In this document: positions 58,420-64,000 of the stretch, one piece after another
Numbering within the stretch: the first letter of the stretch is position 1
How the letters are laid out: every line of letters begins with the position of its first letter
Source: Liolophura sinensis
Taxonomy: Eukaryota; Mollusca; Polyplacophora; Chitonida; Chitonidae
Length of the DNA stretch: 64,000 bases
Assembly: GCF_032854445.1 (NCBI RefSeq)
Contig: NC_088295.1
Location: forward strand, 73,748,028-73,812,027
Direction: 5' to 3'
Notes under the pieces: generated by a model
Database searches by the model: none
The model's input: only the letters and a program-made list of their open reading frames with translations
What the model was told of the DNA's origin: nothing
Position numbers and translations under genes: made by a program

Positions 58420-58740
58420 CAATCCAATGAATGAGTCAATCAGTCGGTTAGGTAATGGATCTCTTAAGCAGTTAAACAGTAAAGTGATCAATTGAACAAT
58501 AGGTAAATCAATCAATCTGTCAGCCAACCCGTGACTGGATCAGTTAATGAATCAGTCAATTCACCAGCAATCAATCAATCAATTGGTAAATCAGTCAACT
58601 TATCATCCCATGAATCAGTGAATAATTCGATTGAGATATGAATAAACCAGACAATCAGACAGTCAGCCATCCAGTTGATGTGAAGCAATCAGTCAATCCA
58701 TTGGTCAATCAATACACCAATAATTCAAGCATGCAACATT
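58420..58740 (+). repeat. degenerate (CAATCAGT)-like low-complexity tract
   Basis: Repeated AATCAGTCAATC, AATCAATCAATC and GTCAGCC strings without a fixed period. Probably a decayed 4- or 8-bp microsatellite region downstream of the SINE. Confidence 0.6.
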
Positions 58741-59946
58741 TAAGCAAGTAGTCAGCATAAACAAACACTCAGTGCCTTGTAACAATACAACCTGGCCTAT
58801 ACTGACAGTGTATTAATAGGCCAGTGGTCTGACTACATATATATCTCAGACATTTGATGCGTCTTCATCATAAAACTACACAGTCCTTTCCCAAGCAGAT
58901 TGTAGAAAATTTGCTCGCAATTTTAGTGCCAACATGTACGTTTATCTTTTCCTTTTTAATCAGCATTACTACAAGCCCTCAAGAATTTTTTTAATATTTT
59001 AAATTGGACGTTTGTTAAGTCTTCTCGTATATCATTCCAGTTGTCCACGGTCGACTAACAGTTATCTTACACCTGTGACCTTATAAACATACCAAAATGA
59101 TCTACTGAATAGAAGAACATTTTGGGGGTGGGTCGTGTGGTGTTGGTGGTAAGTGGGTGTTATTATGCTCATTAACGGCATGAGATACCTATTCATTCAT
59201 CCATTATTACACGCATTTTGATATAAATCCACACCATCCTAGCCACGAATAGTTCAGACTCGGCTTACCAATGAACAAATATAGAGACCAATTAGTCAAT
59301 AGGTTTCCCCAGGTTGGTATTCATGATTTGTTATCTAGTAACTTTCATGCTCCATTTGTTTAGAAGTACTGTTGAGGTAAATAATGCCATCTTATTACAT
59401 ATACATCCGTGAGCATCGCTATTAAAATCATCCCTGCGTGCATGGTGAGAGATACCTTTCGAAAATTACAGGTAAAAGTGCTAGTGTAAGCCTACACTCT
59501 TTACTTAAACGGATTGTTTAAGAGTTTAAAAGCAGCAACAACAACAAGCCCTGAAGGTTGACATCAAACGGTTAGGATTTAAATAAGCAATACCGAATAA
59601 GATATGAATATGAATAGCTGTGTTCTCTCGCGGTAAAATTACGGCTGATACCGTTATGTAGAACATTACAGGTGCACAATACTTCATGATCAGCCTGATA
59701 GAACGCATATGTTATCGAGACGAGAAAGAAATAGCGTGAACGAAAAACCTGGCAAATGATTTCAGTGAAAAGGTCGCCCTAGAAATGGGGCGTCATAGTT
59801 TTCTTGTCGAAGCAGTGTGTTTGTTTCCATTTCAAACTATAAGCCATATTAACCTGAAGAAAAATATTTAACGTTACAGGAAAGAATTTTCGGAACAAGT
59901 TTGCTCGACTGGGTTGTGTCCCTTTAATTCACAAAACAGGATATTA
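58741..59946. other. single-copy noncoding DNA
   Basis: No gene or repeat recognised. Confidence 0.5.
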
Positions 59947-59971
59947 AAACACACACACACACACACACACG
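59947..59971 (+). repeat. (AC)n microsatellite
   Basis: About twelve perfect AC units, likely polymorphic. Confidence 0.95.
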
Positions 59972-60337
59972 TCTTGTATACAGAAAATCAACATTAACGA
60001 GTGGGGAACGCTATTTTCTGTCAGTGGCAGTGATGACTATTTGTGTCCTGTGTATACTAAATCTGACTGTGACAATTCTTCGTGCTTTATATACACGAAA
60101 TAGACCACCAGCAAGCAGCCAGTTCGACGTAAACACGCACCCAACACTCTGCCTGCTGGGCTCTGTATTAATTTATTAGGCTATCATTATGACTTTGTGT
60201 GGGTAGCCTGGGGACCGGTCACTGGATCTTTATGTCATACCGTGTTATAACAGTAATTGAGAAGTGTCATGTATTTATGACAATGTTGTTTTATGCCTCT
60301 GCTGAAAATTATTTTATTTGGCGACAGTTAGGTTTAT
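59972..60337. other. single-copy noncoding DNA
   Basis: Nothing recognised. Confidence 0.5.
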
Positions 60338-60482
60338 AGGTTTGTTGAACCGGACGTAGCTTGGGGGAAATGCAGCTACATCACTCCAGGTAACTGACAA
60401 AGTCCTTGTTATAAACAGTGAAATTAACTGGAGCGAGATTCGAACCCACAACCTTGTTGAGAAATGGTCTTAGCATTAGACA
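60338..60482 (-). mobile_element. second-family SINE remnant with tRNA-like B-box
   Basis: On the minus strand there is a good B-box GTGGGTTCGAATCTCGC (complement at about 60431-60447), preceded by GTCTAATGCTAAGACC, which resembles a tRNA anticodon-arm region. It is followed by the body CTTTGTCAGTTACCTGGAGT and CATTTCCCCCAAGC, then CGTCCGGTT. The body resembles that of 54636-54795 and not that of the main family. No tail or TSD is visible. The overlapping ORFs at 60381-60675 are chance. Confidence 0.6.
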
Positions 60483-62539
60483 TTGTAAATATTTTGACCA
60501 GAGAGAGGGCTCTTTTGAATTTAACTTCATTTTTGTTCTGTTTGGTATAATAAAAGAAAAATGCAAATTTCGGTTGTTAGTAATCCACCTCAAAGGAATT
60601 GTTGAGGTGTCAGGTTTGAAAATAAAACTCGCTCATTTATTAATGCAACTCCAAAAAAAGTGCAAGCTGTATTAAGATTTATAGAATATCTTTTTTGTCA
60701 TACTTAACATTTGAGGTATCGGCCATGAGATACTGTTCGCCTACATACATTGTACCGTTTCACATGGAAAAGATGTATGAGATAAATTACGCGGTGATAT
60801 AAGACGCACCACTAAACTCATCTGCAAACATATTCTGTGATTGCTCAGTTTCATAAATAACTGTTGTTGCCTCTGTGTCATTTATGAGCATAACTGTTGG
60901 ACAACACGCTATTCTTACATCAGCGTGTCACAAGCCAGGGAAATAGACTCTTTGCCTGTTCAAATCAAACGAGGAATATTATTATAGACCCATTAAGAAT
61001 GAAATACATGTAAACATGAAAGGAACGTACGTTACACATCAAGTACAAAGGTAATTGTTTCTCTATAACCTTCTAAAATGGAAACGAGAAGTTTTTTTAC
61101 TCGGAAAAATCTCCGTTCGTATACGACTAGAGATGTTAGAAAAGTACGGGTAATTTTCTCCTTTTATTTCGTTGTATTTTATCATATTTTTTAAGGATAG
61201 ATGACTTGTGGAGGGAAGGTAGAGTAGGGGATTGAGACAAAATATTATTTGTAGTCACGTCAAAAGCGCTCACTGTGAGAGGTGCAGGGCGAGTTGGACC
61301 CAAATATAAACCGCCCCTATTTAACAAATGCTACATGTGCCCTTGAATACTTAGTGTAAATTACGAGATATACTCCATTTCCCCCCAAAATAACGAAATA
61401 CTACAACCTGAAAGTCAACAAAGATGCGTACGTTGTTATTATATACATATATGTCCAAAGAAATTGAATCATTTGGTGGGACTATTTTCTTAGGCGGAGA
61501 AGTAATCTACCTTCGACCTGAGGTGCAGGGTTATGTCAATAGCTACAGTGAAGAAAGCGGTTTGAAACTGATATATTTTCTGTAGTCGGTAATACTGTTC
61601 AAACTTTCTGATTGCGAAGACATGTGTACAGAGCTCACTCACATAAGTTTTAATCATTCGTGCACGCACAGTGTTGAAGATATTGCCGAACTCACAGACT
61701 TGCTGCCTTTTTTGCCCTATTCCAATTGCTGTAGTCACTTTTTCTTAAATGCGTGCAAAAATACCGTATAGGTTTAACAGAGACCTGGAACTTACATAAT
61801 CTTCATAGTTCACCCGGAAACTCAATAAAATCAAAGCATAAACTCTCGCAATGTGTTACAGGTAATTAATTGTTTGAGGCGCAAATTTCTTCAGATCACA
61901 AAAGAAGTAATGGCTGAATATATAGTACATATTATTAAATTCTAATGTATAACTTGTTACCAAAGAATACAAAAGAAATGGATAGAAATAATTTTTACAC
62001 ATTTAAGAATATGATATAATGTCATTATCCATTTCAATTTAATTATTATTGTCATAAAGTATATTTGCATGAAATCATTGTTCAGAACCACTTGTAGTAG
62101 GCTAAACCACTTTAACGTGCTTAACGCCAATTGTATCAGAAATCTGGAAAAATAAGTTGGAGATTAAATATATATATATACAGCATACAAAATTACCCAC
62201 TGACTTTAAGGGAATTTAAGTTATTGAATTATTAATTTTTTGACTTGAAGTCTTATGAAGTATGGTAAGATACAATGATTAAAATCTCCAGCAACAGAAG
62301 CTTACATGCCATCTTCGTAGTGTTAACCTTGCAATACCGACTCTTCCTGTTTGTGGCACCTCTATGATTGTGGTCTAAATAAAGAAAGTGTCGGAAAATT
62401 GTGATTTGTCTGTGAAGTAAACAGTCCTATGTTTTGTTTATATGAGCAGTGATCTGACAAATGTTCATTTCTTTCCCCTTGGCTGCGCTGTACAGAAAGT
62501 TATTGTAAAAAAAAATCAACCGTCGGGCAGAGTCACTGC
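60483..62539. other. single-copy noncoding DNA
   Basis: A+T-rich with TATATA near 62168-62181. No gene recognised; the minus ORF at 61490-61738 (82 codons) resembles nothing. Confidence 0.5.
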
Positions 62540-63180
62540 CAACACCCTGTGTCTCTAACTGAGAAACGCCATATCGCTCTTTACTAGGCTACCGGGACTA
62601 TAAAATTTCACATTGCTGCGAGCCCCTGCAGGTACAGTCCCCTTTGAAGTCAACTTTTATGACCGGCTAATATTCAATGGTCAAATATATGCGGTCAGTT
62701 TTATTGCTATTTCGCCACGCATCACTAACCCTCTTTGGACTAGCAGCTGCTTGTGAAAAGCCGAGGTATAAAAAGACATAAGTGTTGTGATTTTCTCCTT
62801 TCTGTCTTGTTACAGTTATTATTTCTCTATAGCAACGAAAAGTCGATTGAAGTTTTTCGGCAAAGGTGGTACTCTAAGTCAACTTTGACACAGTCAATGC
62901 CGTCCGCTAACTCCGCCTAATAGCTCTATAGAGTTCATTTAAGGCCACGTTCTAAAGGACGGCATTGTTCCCTCGTGAACGGCTTGAACGAAACGTCTAT
63001 TTACACGAGTAACGACGAATCTTCGCAGAATACCTGACAATGGTATAGAGACCCAGCATTGCGTCTCAGTACCAATTACCATTGTGGCGGTAGAGAGCAC
63101 GAAAGAAAAGGCGAGACAGGCTTTGGTGATTATATCTGGGCAATAATTGTTTTACAACTGTTTCCAAGCGTTCAGTGACG
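62540..63180. promoter_or_regulatory. candidate regulatory block with a TATA-like box
   Basis: Mixed-composition DNA with nuclear-receptor-like TATGACCGGCTAATATTCAA then TGGTCAAA (about 62658-62685), TTTTATTGCTATTTCGCC (about 62700), and TATAAAAAG at 62767. It also has SOX-like ATTACCATTGTGG (about 63076) and homeodomain-like CAATAATTGTTTTAC (about 63141). No ORF spans it. It could be an enhancer or a promoter of an unseen transcript; both readings are inference. Confidence 0.22.
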
Positions 63181-64000
63181 AATGTCAATTGGCAGATTTC
63201 ACTCCAGGGCACTCTACCCAACTTACTGCACTTCGTCGCCAGAGCCGTTGAAAATCGTGCTGGCCAACAATTGTCCGGAGCCGCTTAAGGGCACTACCAC
63301 TCTATTGCGAAGGGCGGCTTCTTTAAACCGTGAAAGGCTGTTACGGAATGTTAACAATGCGTGTACACGAAGTCAATTCGCGGACATCAATAAAAAGATC
63401 AAAGGCGTTTTGGTCAGAGGCGGTAGGTCTGTGTCCAGCATTGCTTCATCGAACAGACATACTCTCCACTGGCCGAAACAGCAACCTTTCTCTATTTCAA
63501 CACTCGTCGAGTTTGCCATATCTTAATTGTGTCTATTTCAGCACCGTTCTGACCACTTGGACTGGAAGAGGTCAGTCTGTGGCCGTCTTAAACAATGCGT
63601 CTTCCACACTCAAGTGCTCTTGTCAATACCATCAGAAGCAGGAGCCAGACAAGAGTGACAGGGAAAACAGCTGGATGGAAGGCGCGGGGGCACGGCAAAG
63701 CTGAGGGTTGGCAAAGGGGCCTGCTTGAACGTCCACTATTTCTGCACTTGGGGAATGGCAATAAAAGTCAAGAAGTGCCTGGCCGGGAGGATCAAAAGAG
63801 ACGTTAACAGCAGATGTAATGACTCTTGTCAGTCCGTAGCTGTTTTCACAAAGAGCAGTACAAGATAAAATCATAGAAACCAAGTTGGTTGTGAGTTAAA
63901 ACCAGGGGGATGGCAATGCAAATTTCCAGCCAGAATAAGCTTAACCATGAACCATGAAATATAACCATAGCCTTGTATCTCGCTTCCAGTAAAAAAGCGA
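63181..64000. other. single-copy DNA with unassigned ORFs
   Basis: Overlapping plus ORFs at 63182-63526 (114 codons) and 63330-63704 (124 codons) have a less A+T-biased residue composition than most here. I recognise no domain in them. They overlap in different frames, so at most one could be real; neither has convincing splice or start context. A partial exon cannot be excluded at the window edge. Confidence 0.3.

Noticed and set aside
9852-60482. tRNA genes suggested by A-box and B-box motifs
   Set aside because: In each case the box lies in a SINE head followed by a SINE body and AAAT tail, and no cloverleaf with acceptor stem pairing is evident.

Overview
The window looks like a 64 kb gene-poor stretch of an animal genome, most likely a lophotrochozoan and probably a mollusc. 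That placement rests mainly on at least seven copies of one tRNA-derived SINE of a type I recognise from mollusc genomes; they carry an A-box, a B-box and a TTTATTTA tail. Supporting signs are high A+T content, the absence of any long ORF outside tandem repeats, and abundant minisatellites. I recognise no intact protein-coding gene, rRNA or functional tRNA. Nearly every long ORF is either a by-product of a tandem repeat whose period divides by three or a chance ORF.

Layout. 1-8.6 kb: single-copy DNA with a few regulatory-looking clusters and two G-quadruplex candidates. 8.65-9.5 kb: a decayed 50-bp tandem array. 9.86-10.14 kb: SINE. 11.03-11.76 kb: a 72-bp minisatellite with a 144-bp dimer pattern. 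12.08-12.37 kb: SINE with a perfect target-site duplication (TSD). 12.38-20.43 kb: the dominant feature, an 8 kb satellite built on a 27-bp monomer. Its middle 5.6 kb is amplified as an 81-bp trimer with larger 648- and 810-bp duplications, and its flanks run in the opposite orientation. 21.66-33 kb: mostly single-copy DNA with a candidate regulatory block near 27.4-28.3 kb. 33.04-34.77 kb: a 109-bp array split by an ~850-bp PIF/Harbinger-like element that carries a broken Myb/SANT-like ORF. 36.6-38 kb: a weak candidate divergent promoter with two possible short first exons. 39.7-46.4 kb: 75-bp and 42-bp arrays and two SINEs with perfect TSDs. 48-53 kb: single-copy DNA with possible enhancers. 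53.2-58.7 kb: a 46-bp array, several SINE remnants, a SINE nested inside a SINE, and a fold-back TA-flanked MITE. 60.3-60.5 kb: a SINE of a second family. 62.5-63.2 kb: a candidate regulatory block.

There is no operon or pathway here. The shared theme is repeat dynamics: target-primed SINE insertion with 5' truncation, DNA transposon insertion into a pre-existing array, and stepwise satellite amplification. The single-copy intervals look like intergenic or intronic DNA that may hold enhancers of genes outside the window. All family names and regulatory calls come from reading the sequence alone.
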